Positions 11,626 through 22,131 of a stretch of DNA of 64,000 nt are shown here, in pieces (the first letter of the stretch is position 1; every line of letters begins with the position of its first letter). Source of the stretch: Helicoverpa zea (taxonomy: Eukaryota > Arthropoda > Insecta > Lepidoptera > Noctuidae); assembly GCF_022581195.2 (NCBI RefSeq), contig NC_061458.1:5022001-5086000 (forward strand), given 5' to 3'. A program made the translations under genes and the position numbers. The notes under the pieces are model-generated. The model did no database searches and was not told the DNA's origin. It was given only the letters and a program-made list of their open reading frames with translations.

Positions 11626-12549
11626 GTACCAAGTACCACAAAACAATATGCCTAGCATAGCAAATATTTATGAATACCGATTTACCGCATTACAAAATTA
11701 CCTATAGTGTTTCTAAATAATTTTCCACTATTGTACAATGTATGTACATACCTAGATGCATAAAAATACTTATTTTCTATTTATAATATGATTTGTTATG
11801 GGTCGGAACAAAAGTTGTATAGAAAGAATAACATCCAAAGTGCGATTCAGCGCACAAAGTAGTTCAACACAGATTTTGAGTGGTGATAAATGAGTGTACC
11901 ACCGAATTTCGTTGACTGTTTTCAGCAGGTAGGTAAATCTATAGGTACTAATAATATAATATTAGGATATTTTTTGTTCTAAAGGCTCTGAAACTGCTGA
12001 TCAATTTGGAAAATTATTTTACTGTTGGGACCGGGTGAGTATATGGCTAGAGAAAGTAGTTAGAGAAAGTAAAAGTAGTATCTAGAGAAAGTAGTTTCCA
12101 AAGGACGCAAGCGAAATCGTGGAAAACGGCTAGTTAAAAAAATGCCACCTTACAAGACGCCTGAGATAAACTTCAGATAGACATATGTACGTATCCGGTA
12201 TCAATCATTATCTACACTATTCACGTGCGTGTCCTATGGAAACTCCCATAGCGCTTCTAACATCGATAGAAATGTTCTATTATCTTCAGTAGTTTATCTA
12301 CAATATCAATGTTTATCTCAAGCTTTGATATTCTCAATCAGATAAATTCATAGATGACTCATCTTGAGCGCCACTTAGGTAATTAACTAGAGACCAAAAA
12401 CTAAGATCTGGATAGGACAAACTACTGCCTAAAAATAATGTTTTGTTATACCCAATACAAATGAAACAAAATCTAAATAAATAATATACATACATATTTA
12501 TTAACCTTTTAAAAAACAGCGTATTTATACAGAACATAACACTCAAAAT
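11626..12549. other. Intergenic DNA between TE block and NMD3 3' end
   Basis: AT-rich; no ORF with family resemblance and no clear terminal repeats. GATA/TATC motifs are frequent at 12160-12340, but nothing firm can be called. The right end must contain the NMD3 3' UTR. Confidence 0.5.
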
Positions 12550-15500
12550 CTACACTTCTGTCATATCAACGTCTTCAATGACCAAATCGTCCAACATTTC
12601 TGCGAGTGTAATGCGCGGGAGTGCCGGGTCGATCTCATCGGTGTCCACAGGTATCTTGTTCTCATCCTTAAATATATTGACGTTCTGTCTAAATGCCGGA
12701 TCTTCCTCTAAATCATCCAAGAAGTCGTTGTAATCCCTGCAAAGATTGCGACATTAAATATTTTGATAAAATCAAAAGCAATTATACGATAGACATCTGT
12801 TTTTTTTGCAATGTACGTGATAGGTAATTATCTACGTCAATATAATAAGGGGGATAACTTTCTTACAAGTCATTGATTAGTTTTTGTTGGGAGCATTTTT
12901 TATTATGGTATTATGATCAGATAGCTCATTTATCGAGGAGTGGACTTTTTATCCTACAGTCTACGTTTTAGTACAGCCCATTTATCTCGCACTCAAGAAT
13001 CGATAAGAAATAAGAATATAGGCCTTATGATTATCTTGAGTGTTTTTATTAATTTCATATTGTCATTTCTTCATCAAAGTTTGTTCAAAGTAAAAATTGC
13101 GAAAGTCAGTCAATATGAATTGTATCACGCGGGTAATATTATTTCCACTTAAAAAAGATGGAGTAAGGATTACGAAATATTGTACGATAGCAATATGTCA
13201 AGGGTTTTACTATGTTATGTACGATATTGTTTGCTCAAAAGAAATAAACGCGATAAGCTGAAGATAACATGATTATAATCAATATTGGCTGTAGATTATA
13301 TTGATTTTAGTAGTAACTACTACTGACTGGCACTCTTGATTAAAAAAGAAATACGTAAATATGTTCCAGTCTATATAACCGGATGCAGCTGAGTATAAGG
13401 GGCGACTGTGCATCTGACCTCCTCAACCCAGTTACGGGTAACCCAATACCCCTTAGTAAGGGTGTTATTAGACCAATCGATCAATCGTCGATCGACGGCA
13501 TCGATCGATGGCAGAATGGATAAGTAGACGCCGCCGTCACGTCACCCGCTGCCCGCCCGCTATTAGACCAGTGAAGCTATTAGACCAGTCGATCAACGAT
13601 TGATCGATTGGTTAGTCTAACGGTATCCGTCAATCAATGAAAGCTATTAGACCAGTCGATCGACATCGATCTACGTTGATCGATGCTGTCGATCGACGAT
13701 TGATCGATTGGTCTAATAACACCCTAAGACTGGTGTCAGATTTACCGGCTTCTAGCTACCCATAACGACTGCCAAAGATGCTACAACTTATCGAAGATTA
13801 TACTTACTCGTTAGTAGAGCTAAGTCCTTCATGTAACTCCTCAGCCATATGTTTGAGTTTCCAAGCGCGGGCGCGTCTTCTGGCGGACTTCTCACCATAG
13901 TGCTTCTTGACCAAAAATACGTCGGGAATGACGCTGCGGTCTAACTTATCAAAGTTTACATCGTTTACGTTTGAATCGCCGATGTTGTAGCTAAAACAAG
14001 AATATTCGATATAAAACATCAACAGGACAAACAAAGGTGTTGGTAAAAATAAGTAGGTAAATAAGTTTGAATTATAAAAATAAACAGTTATGTTCTACTT
14101 ATCAGTACCGCAAAAACTTGAAAATAGCTCGACAGATTCTGATTATGTTTTCTGAGCAATTAAGCCTTTACGTACCCACTCCCGCTGTGATGCTGCGGTT
14201 GGTAAGATAGTTTAAGCCAGTTTTACTATTACGCATTTAATATTCGTTGTTATAAAATAATTGAATCGTTTTCTATAATTTTACCACAACATTAAAGATT
14301 AAGATAAGTAAAGTAGAGCGGACATCTCGCCTAACTGTATTCTGTATTAACCCATAATTTGATATAATCGTATCCTTATGAATTATTGTTTACATATCTT
14401 TCCACTTTTAGATAACAAAGGAGGATGTCCTGAAAAGCAAAGAAGACCGTATACAGGAGGTCACAAATATGTAATTCGTTTTGCATAAAACTATAATCGA
14501 ACTGGCCAGCAGCATCTAACAATAACTGGAGGAGTGTGCCTTGAATAATTGTTTTTTTTTTTAGTATTGTTATTGAACCTCCTTGGCAATTTTGGTGTAG
14601 GATGGGCATTTTGGGGGCTATGTCTTGGTTACAAGAATTTTATTTTGCAGCAAAAGCGCTGTTTTGCAGCCAAGTCCGAATAAGTGAATTTGGGTTTGAA
14701 TCTGCCAGGTTTGTATCTGATAAGTAAATTATTGACGTCTTACCCGAGTACGGTATCGCCAGGCTTCAAAATATGACCCAGATGTGTTCTAGTGTGTACT
14801 GGGTTGACATCTAAACCAAGTTCACTGGCTTTGACCACCCACACATCTGCGACCACATGCTTGCTGGATACCATGCCTTGGCCCGGGAATGACTTCTTTT
14901 CCTGCAACAACATAGTAAAGTAAAGCCCCAGTATTCTTCATGATAAACTTTTGTTTAAACAGAGTCTAAGGGTGCATCTACACGTTGCAAGTAGCTTGCA
15001 CATGTTGAGGCTCATGCGCAGGCTACATGCATTATAAAAACGTGCGGGTCCAGCTACTCGCGCATGTACCTAAGCAAAATGTATAATAAAAACTAAAGCA
15101 CATTCATCTATGATGCAGACTGATTGAGTATGTTACAGTTTGTTAATGAACTGGATACAAATTAAAATTCACGTTGTTCACATACTTACATGTTCTTTTA
15201 ATATATCAATGTCCATCACAATATATTCCACAAGTTGCTTAGGATTACAAATTGGAGAGAACGGATTCCTCCAATAAACTGTTGCTAACACATCACAAAC
15301 TGGAAGGGAACAATTAAATTATTTATCAAAAATAAAATTATGAGTAAATTGAAATAAATCATAATTTATGGGAGTGAAAGCTTACTGCTTATCAATTAAA
15401 TTGTGTAATAACTAATATACATCATATACATGGATTAAGTATATATAGATCTCTCAAATTACCTTGTCCAGTCCTGGCATCTATCAAGTGAATAGTACTG

Positions 15501-18389
15501 GTAACTCTGTTAACTAAACAGATCGGCGATATAGATCCCAGCTGCTGGGTCAGTTTCTTAGGCAGGCACACAACACTGTCCTTAGACAAAGGCACAATCT
15601 CAATACTAAATGTGAATTTGTAGTTATAAATGTTGCTGTGTATGTCATGTGATATAAGCTTCTTGGAATGTTGGCATTTAATAGGCAGCACTGATTGGAT
15701 GAAGTCCACCATTTTGCGAGCATGGTTTTCTGATGAGTAGAAGAAATCTAATCCGTCTGAAAAAGGGAACAAGTATATTATTATATAATTGTCATATAGG
15801 TGCATCACTGTTTTCAAAAAAGAAGTTTTGCAATATTTGACTTTAACAGTACATTGCAAGAAGGTGCAATAGAAAGTTGAATACCATATAAAAATTACAG
15901 GCAGCAACACTAACCATGTTTAGGCTTAATACCAAGAGTATTTTCATGAGCCTTATGTTTCAGAATAAGCTGTTCCAAGTAGTAGAATGTCTTTCTGTTG
16001 TTTGCTCTCTGCCTCACTTGTACTAAAGCACGCCAGTAGTCTTGTGCCTCAGAGCGGTGGCAGGCATCACACATCTGATGTTGTATGCAGAATTCAACAA
16101 TGAATGTCTGCTGAAGCACTGCACCCCCCATTACTTCTCCTTGTACTGTCAGTTTGACCTGAGAAAGAGATTCATATAAATTTAATGGAAGATGTTACTT
16201 ATAGAGATTGAGAGCATTGAGCAATCAAGCTGGTCATTATCAGATTTAAAAGAATATTATATAATTGAAATCAATTCATGATTAGAAAATAAAATTTTTG
16301 ATAAAATATTGGTGTGTTATGTGTGTAGCCTGCTCAAGGCCTACAAACTCGCAACTTCCAAACCATAAAAGGGCTAATACGCCTTTTGAAAAGCCATATG
16401 GAGTAATCTGAACAAGCTCAGTACTCATGCATTATTTATTAGAAACCTAAATATTGCACCATATTATGTTAAAAATTATGCAGTTTTGGTACCTTTATTC
16501 TCTTGGAATGTGGTTCAGTCCAAGCAAAACCTGCATCAATGAGTTTAACTCGGTTTAAACCCTTAAGCTTCTTAAGGCAGAGAGCAAGAAGTTCCCTGGA
16601 CTCCAAGGCTGCTACCACCCATTCTGCTGGTGGTTGTAAATACCTAAAATAACATTTTGTATCAAATTATTTATTTGTGTAATTTATATTATTCACTATA
16701 AACTCTATACAGCCTTGGCCAAAAGTATTGAGCACCTTACAAATTTCGCTAGATCACGGTAATTATGGGAGAAACCCGAATCTATCGTTGAAGTATTCTT
16801 TTATCGGTTATCTACAAAGATTTTAAAACAATGACTTATGCCGCACGCAGCTGACAATAAAACACCTGGGTGCAAAAAAAATGTGTCTTTTACAATTTTT
16901 GAATTTATTTTTTAGATCGCTACCATCGCTCGTTGTGACAAAATCCAATGATCTAGTGCGCCTTTGGTTTTTTATTTCAAAGTTTTAAGTGTTATAGTTG
17001 CGATATGCCAAAACAAAACGAACTTTCTTTAGAATAACGAGTGCAGATACAGCTTCTGCATGAGCAAGGGAAATCACAAGTAGAGATTTCCAAAACTGTG
17101 AAATGTTCGTGCAGATCCGTGCATTATGCTATTCAGTGATTCTCTGATACCGGATCACATCAAAATAGACCGAGAACTGGGCGAAGAATTTAAGCCAGAG
17201 TGTGGGGTCCCAACTGTGAAACACGGCGGCGGCAGTATAATGGTCTGGGGTTGCATGACCGATTCTGGAGTTGGCGAATTGTTCGTGTGTGAGGGCCGCA
17301 AGGACTCTTCTAAGTACACAAAAGTGCTAGAAACTGCGTTGCTGCCTTCATTCACGAAACTTTTCAGTGACACGAACATGGATAGTGATAAAGTCCAGCA
17401 GGATAATGCGCCTTGCCACAAATCTGCCCGCACTATGACATGGTTTCGGGAAAATAGCATAGAGCTTCTTGACTGGCCTGCCTAGTCGCCAGATCTGAAC
17501 CCCATAGAACATTTATGGGGTTTATTAAAGCGTCGAGTTATGCGCCACACAATTAACAACAGAGAAGAATTGAAACGCTTCCTGCGTCTAGAATGGAATG
17601 CGATTACTGCTGAAGACTGTAAAAATCTTGTTAGCTGTTTACTAAAAAGAATTTCTGCTGTAATTAAGGCAAAGGGTGGACCCACAAAATATTAATTTTC
17701 AATTAATAAATAGTAAATTACAAATAAAAAAAAGTTTTGTTTTATTTCTATTTGATATTCCGCATAGAACTGAAAGATGTCATGGGTGCTCAATACTTTT
17801 GGCCAAGGCTGTATGCATTAAGTAGATTATTTACAAAATGTACTGTTGAGTGTTTACACTTGATATAAGTAATGATAGTTAATATACACCTGATTACAGA
17901 AGTTGCAGAAGTGAGAAACTGTATTCTTCTATAGTGCTTTATTGCAGAATAATAAAGTAGCGGGTTTAAACGATAATATAGAAGGAAAATTACCTCTCAC
18001 ATCCTCTGCAGAAGAAAAGGGTTGCCTGCTTGGGTATACCTTCAGAAATATCCACATTAGCCCGGAGGCATGCCACACACATATTGGAGGGGTTGGGCTC
18101 TATAGGCACTGCACATTGGCAACATAATCTGAAAAAATAAAAGAAAATGATTGTTTGGTTGCAATTCAAATAAAATAATACGAAGACCATAAAAACATTG
18201 TGCAATATTGCACCATTATATGTTTGCAATGTTGTGGTATTTCTTGAGCAGTAAATAATGACGATTAATAAAATTAGTAATCATTTTCACATTTTGTGTA
18301 CAATAGGCGCAACTTTAATAACCTAAAAACTCAACTTACATTCGTGCCCCACTCAGAGCGGATTCACTTTCAGGCGATATGTATTCCAT
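12550..18389 (-). CDS. Nmd3: 60S ribosomal export protein NMD3
   Basis: Adaptor that binds the 60S subunit and brings it to CRM1/exportin for nuclear export. Nine exons, in frame: 18389-18340, 18128-17994, 16643-16493, 16158-15915, 15756-15463, 15299-15190, 14901-14744, 13990-13808 and 12736-12550; 503 residues, equal to the usual metazoan size. The N-terminus has the family's CxxC zinc-binding pairs (CCQC, CVAC, CRGC) within residues 19-60, and a second Cys/His set (CIQHQMCDACH) follows. The C-terminal part (LEEDPAFRQNVNIFKDE, then AEMLDDLVIEDVDMTEV) is acidic and Leu-rich, as expected for nuclear export signals. Intron 2 contains a Tc1 element and intron 8 a SINE with a nested MITE. It is head to head with ATP synthase beta copy B. 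Confidence 0.96.
13370..13790 (-). repeat. SINE-family distal segment hosting a MITE
   Basis: The plus strand reads cctcctcaacccagttac, then ccaatacccctta, a break, then gactggtgtcaga and cataacgactgccaa, the order seen in the other copies. The break is the MITE at 13460-13724. The head of the SINE is not present here. Confidence 0.6.
13460..13724. mobile_element. Harbinger-type MITE (265 bp)
   Basis: Terminal inverted repeat starting GGGTGTTATTAGACCAATCG, at least 30 bp, flanked by the direct repeat TAA (13457-13459 and 13725-13727). The three-base TAA duplication is typical of PIF/Harbinger elements. The interior repeats the arm motif (ctattagaccagtcgatc twice) and is rich in ATCGAT palindromes. 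There is no coding capacity. Confidence 0.8.
16710..17811 (+). mobile_element. Tc1-like transposon, internally deleted (NMD3 intron 2)
   Basis: A perfect 27-bp terminal inverted repeat begins CAGCCTTGGCCAAAAGTATT and is flanked by TA at 16708-16709 and 17812-17813. It lies in NMD3 intron 2, opposite to the gene's direction. Length (1,102 bp) is well short of the ~1.6 kb of intact elements because the N-terminal half of the transposase is mostly lost. Confidence 0.9.
17005..17695 (+). pseudogene. Tc1 transposase remnant
   Basis: A short helix-turn-helix remnant at 17005-17120 (VQIQLLHEQGKSQVEISKTV) is preceded by a stop. It is joined by deletion to the catalytic part (17126 onward). The second catalytic Asp is visible in QQDNAPCHKSART and the Glu in SPDLNPIEHLWGLLKRR. 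A TAG interrupts the normally continuous WPA-x-SPDLNP segment at 17483-17485. Reading resumes to GGPTKY and a stop near 17694. Non-functional. Confidence 0.85.
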
Positions 18390-19070
18390 TTTGAATAACT
18401 GAACTCTAAGTTACGATGCTGATGGTATTTATTAAAGTTATTATAAGTTTTAGCAAATAAAATAAAGTAATAACGAACGCACGCCTTTTGCGTGCGATGT
18501 TATCGTGCTTCAGTTAATGTCATCAATGTCATGTCATCACAATGTCAATGTCATTCTCAATCTACATCTCCATCATCCTCCGAGACCTTTTCCATGCCTT
18601 TTCCCATCATTCATTCTCAATCTACCAAGAATAAAAAAAATATGGAGGACCGCGAGAAATCAAGAAATCTATTTAATGAATCTTACATTCTTAATTCAAA
18701 GTAATTAATTTCTAAGCTGTGAACCTCAAAGTACCAAATGACAATAAAACAAAGAATATCAACAATAGTTTTGAGCTTTTGAAGTAAAATCTAGTATTCA
18801 TCCATTTTTAGTATCTAAATAGATCGATAAAAATCGTGAAGAATGCCATTACAATGTACAAAATAGTATTTTTGCAAAGCCATCAACTAGGGTTGAGAAT
18901 ATCATCCAATTTTTTATCTGTGCATCCGGATACGGCAATGCCGTAATCATCCTGTAAAACTGATTTCCGAACGTCTAATTGTTACGTAAAGAATCCGACC
19001 GACCGAACCTCTTTCGTGACCTCTCCGACCATCTACTGTGCATTTATTCGATCGAGTCTCCTAAACGAAA
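18390..19070. promoter_or_regulatory. Shared promoter region, NMD3 / ATPsynbeta-B
   Basis: 681 bp between divergent start codons. The NMD3 side has at least five TGTCA pentamers at 18518-18556. The ATP synthase side has TTACGTAA at 18982-18989, 82 bp before the ATG. No TATA box is evident near either gene. Promoter role is inferred. Confidence 0.5.
18982..18989. promoter_or_regulatory. NRG-type motif (TTACGTAA)
   Basis: Palindromic match to TTAYRTAA, the element associated with nuclear OXPHOS genes in Drosophila, upstream of ATP synthase beta copy B. Confidence 0.55.
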
Positions 19071-20612
19071 ATGTTCTCTACCGCCTGCAGGGCCGGCCGT
19101 TTGGCCACAAGGACGGTAGTCAATAATACCTCCGACAAAGCACCTTTAGTCGCAGCACCCATCGTGAACAAACGTGATTATGCAGCTAAAGCCGCCGCTG
19201 GCAAAGGGCAAGGTAAGGTAGTCGCTGTTATCGGTGCCGTAGTGGACGTTCAGTTCGAAGACAACCTGCCACCCATCCTAAATGCCCTCGAAGTACAAAA
19301 CCGTCAACCCCGGCTGGTGCTGGAGGTGGCGCAGCACTTGGGAGAGAACACCGTCCGCACCATCGCTATGGACGGTACCGAGGGTCTGGTCCGCGGCCAG
19401 CCCGTACAGGACTGCGGCTCGCCCATCCGTATCCCCGTGGGCGCGGAGACCCTCGGCCGCATCATCAACGTCATCGGTGAGCCCATCGACGAGCGCGGCC
19501 CCATCCCCACTGACAAGACCGCCGCCATCCACGCCGAGGCGCCCGAGTTCGTAGACATGTCTGTCCAGCAGGAGATCCTCGTCACCGGCATCAAGGTCGT
19601 CGACCTGCTCGCCCCCTACGCCAAGGGAGGAAAGATCGGTCTGTTCGGTGGTGCTGGAGTCGGTAAGACTGTACTCATTATGGAGCTGATCAACAACGTC
19701 GCCAAGGCTCACGGTGGTTACTCCGTGTTCGCCGGAGTGGGCGAGCGTACCCGTGAGGGTAACGACTTGTACCAGGAAATGATTGAGTCTGGAGTCATCT
19801 CCCTGAAGGACAAGACCTCCAAGGTATCTCTTGTGTACGGTCAGATGAATGAGCCCCCCGGCGCGCGTGCCCGTGTCGCTCTGACTGGTCTGACCGTGGC
19901 TGAATACTTCCGTGATCAGGAGGGACAGGATGTGCTGCTGTTCATTGACAACATTTTCCGTTTCACCCAGGCTGGTTCTGAGGTGTCTGCTCTGCTGGGT
20001 CGTATCCCCTCTGCTGTAGGTTACCAACCCACCTTGGCCACTGACATGGGTACCATGCAGGAGCGTATTACCACCACCAAGAAGGGATCCATCACCTCTG
20101 TGCAGGCTATCTACGTGCCTGCTGATGACTTGACTGACCCTGCCCCTGCCACCACCTTTGCTCACTTGGACGCCACCACTGTACTGTCCCGTGCCATTGC
20201 TGAGCTGGGTATCTACCCTGCTGTGGACCCTCTTGACTCCACCTCCCGTATCATGGACCCCAACATCATTGGAGCTGAGCACTACAATGTTGCCCGTGGT
20301 GTTCAGAAGATCCTGCAGGACTACAAGTCACTCCAGGACATTATTGCTATCCTGGGTATGGATGAGTTGTCTGAAGAAGATAAGCTGACTGTGGCTCGTG
20401 CCCGTAAGATCCAGAGGTTCTTGTCTCAGCCTTTCCAGGTGGCTGAGGTGTTCACTGGACATGCTGGCAAACTGGTCCCCCTTGAGGAAACTATCAAGGG
20501 CTTCTCTAAAATCCTGCAGGGCGAGTATGATCATCTGCCTGAAGTAGCCTTCTACATGGTCGGACCCATTGAGGAAGTTGTGGCTAAGGCTGAAACCCTT
20601 GCCAAATCGTAA
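19071..20612 (+). CDS. ATPsynbeta: ATP synthase subunit beta, mitochondrial (copy B)
   Basis: Second F1 beta-subunit gene, 513 residues and intronless. The presequence is MFSTACRAGRLATRTVVNNT and so on to about residue 33, then the mature chain NKRDYAAK. The P-loop GGAGVGKT is at residues 193-200 and GMDELSEEDK near 425. The mature part equals copy A residue for residue, while the presequence shares no recognisable sequence with it. DNA similarity starts at the presequence/mature boundary and ends at the stop. Codons in the shared part are GC-rich and strongly biased, as in highly expressed genes. The start is supported by a typical presequence and an upstream leader with an NRG motif. Poly(A) signal at 20719-20724. 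Confidence 0.97.
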   Translation: MFSTACRAGRLATRTVVNNTSDKAPLVAAPIVNKRDYAAKAAAGKGQGKVVAVIGAVVDVQFEDNLPPILNALEVQNRQPRLVLEVAQHLGENTVRTIAMDGTEGLVRGQPVQDCGSPIRIPVGAETLGRIINVIGEPIDERGPIPTDKTAAIHAEAPEFVDMSVQQEILVTGIKVVDLLAPYAKGGKIGLFGGAGVGKTVLIMELINNVAKAHGGYSVFAGVGERTREGNDLYQEMIESGVISLKDKTSKVSLVYGQMNEPPGARARVALTGLTVAEYFRDQEGQDVLLFIDNIFRFTQAGSEVSALLGRIPSAVGYQPTLATDMGTMQERITTTKKGSITSVQAIYVPADDLTDPAPATTFAHLDATTVLSRAIAELGIYPAVDPLDSTSRIMDPNIIGAEHYNVARGVQKILQDYKSLQDIIAILGMDELSEEDKLTVARARKIQRFLSQPFQVAEVFTGHAGKLVPLEETIKGFSKILQGEYDHLPEVAFYMVGPIEEVVAKAETLAKS

Positions 20613-22131
20613 ATTAATTAAACTTTTAGTGTTTCCATTATGAACATAAGTTATTGCTTATGCATACAGTAAATTATGTGAACGACAAGCGCAGATATTG
20701 TAGATAACATTCTGTACCAATAAAAATAAAATTTATAAGTAAAATTCTGTTTTATTATTTTGTACCATGTTACATAATATGCATTACCTATTTTATAAGA
20801 AGAGGAAAGAGATTTAGGTTGAGATACTCTTACACTCAAGTTAGCATTAGTACAGAACATTAAAATTTGTTGTTTCAGTAACAACTGTGGGTTTGACTCC
20901 TAAATTGTGTAATATTTGCATTTTGTCTGGAATTTTGGTCAGTACGCTAGATTGGAAATGTGCCAAACTCGGAAGAGATTGGAGTTAGTACCTAACTAAT
21001 GGTTAGGAGAGGGGAATGGTGTATTGATCTGTCGTGTTCATCGTCATGGTACCGACGTTATATCATTGTTCTCACAATGAGCTTCGTGAAAAAGGTATGT
21101 GGGTAGACCAAATTTCTTGCAGAGTATCTCATGGGGGTCTTGGAAAGCAAGGACGGATTCAGCACTCAACAACGGTTTTCGAGACATCTGATAGAGCTGA
21201 AATTACATGCAATAATTCGTGTACATAAGTGCATAACATAAGCATAAAATTGAGGGTACACGTAAAAATCAAATAGTGCACATAAGGGAGTACAAAGGGG
21301 TTGAACATTGTAGATCTAGGGGCCGCCTAGGTAGTAGGTACATCGGGAGGCAGTTTATCATCGGTGTGTATGCCCACTGTCTTCTTCGGTAGGTATATCG
21401 GCAAGGTGGGGAGGGCGACAACTTCCCAGTCACCATGATGATGTGGTTTAGAGTTACTGGGGATCGTTGAAACGAGGCAATCAATGCAACGGCAATATAG
21501 CCAACTGCATAACACTCGCATACTTTCGAGGTGTACGCGTAATGTAACATAAACATATTATACTAGTTTTTTGATGGGAAATCATCAAATGACCCCTCCC
21601 GCTGTAGGTGCAGCGTGAATCAGACTTACTACCCGTCATGTTCCGTCTTAACCCCTTTATATATCTTAGCCCACGATGCACCCTGCTGAAAAACGGACGA
21701 AGATTTGGCGACTCATTAGTAGCAGTATAACCAGTGTTGCACAATGTGCGATATTAAATGCTTTGCTCAGACAAAAAATATTTTTAGGTGTATATCTCGT
21801 TCATTTTTTTCCCCTTTTTCTTTTTGTGTACCCGTAGATATAGACTAATCTGGCGTCTTTAATGTAAATGTTGTGTTTACTCTTAATTGGCATATATATT
21901 AGAATAGTACTTAAGCTTCTATGTATTGTGTATATATATGCTGTGGGTGAACCTAATAATAAACAAATAAAATATCCCACACGAATGCCCAACACAGTAT
22001 AGGCAATTCCCCCAAGCTTGGGGGAGGCCTGTTTCTAGCAGACGTTTTTACACTGTGACAATAACATATAAAAAAGGAATCATGAAAATAAACTCAAGAC
22101 TGTGTTTTACAAATCAGTTTATTCTAGGTTC
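20613..22131. other. Intergenic repeats between ATPsynbeta-B and RpL24
   Basis: After the ATP synthase poly(A) signal there is no gene. A second copy of the dispersed repeat of 6137-6300 lies at about 21575-21680. Around 22005-22046, a block containing aagcttgggggaggcctg resembles the 3' end of moth RTE-type LINEs. The rest is unassigned. Confidence 0.5.
21575..21680. repeat. Dispersed repeat copy 2
   Basis: Shares gggaaatcatcaaa, a cccctcccgctgt block and a ccctttat block with 6137-6300 in the same order, with small indels. Confidence 0.55.

Noticed and set aside
17155..17460. Minus-strand open frame in the Tc1 element
   Set aside because: It is the complement of the transposase frame.
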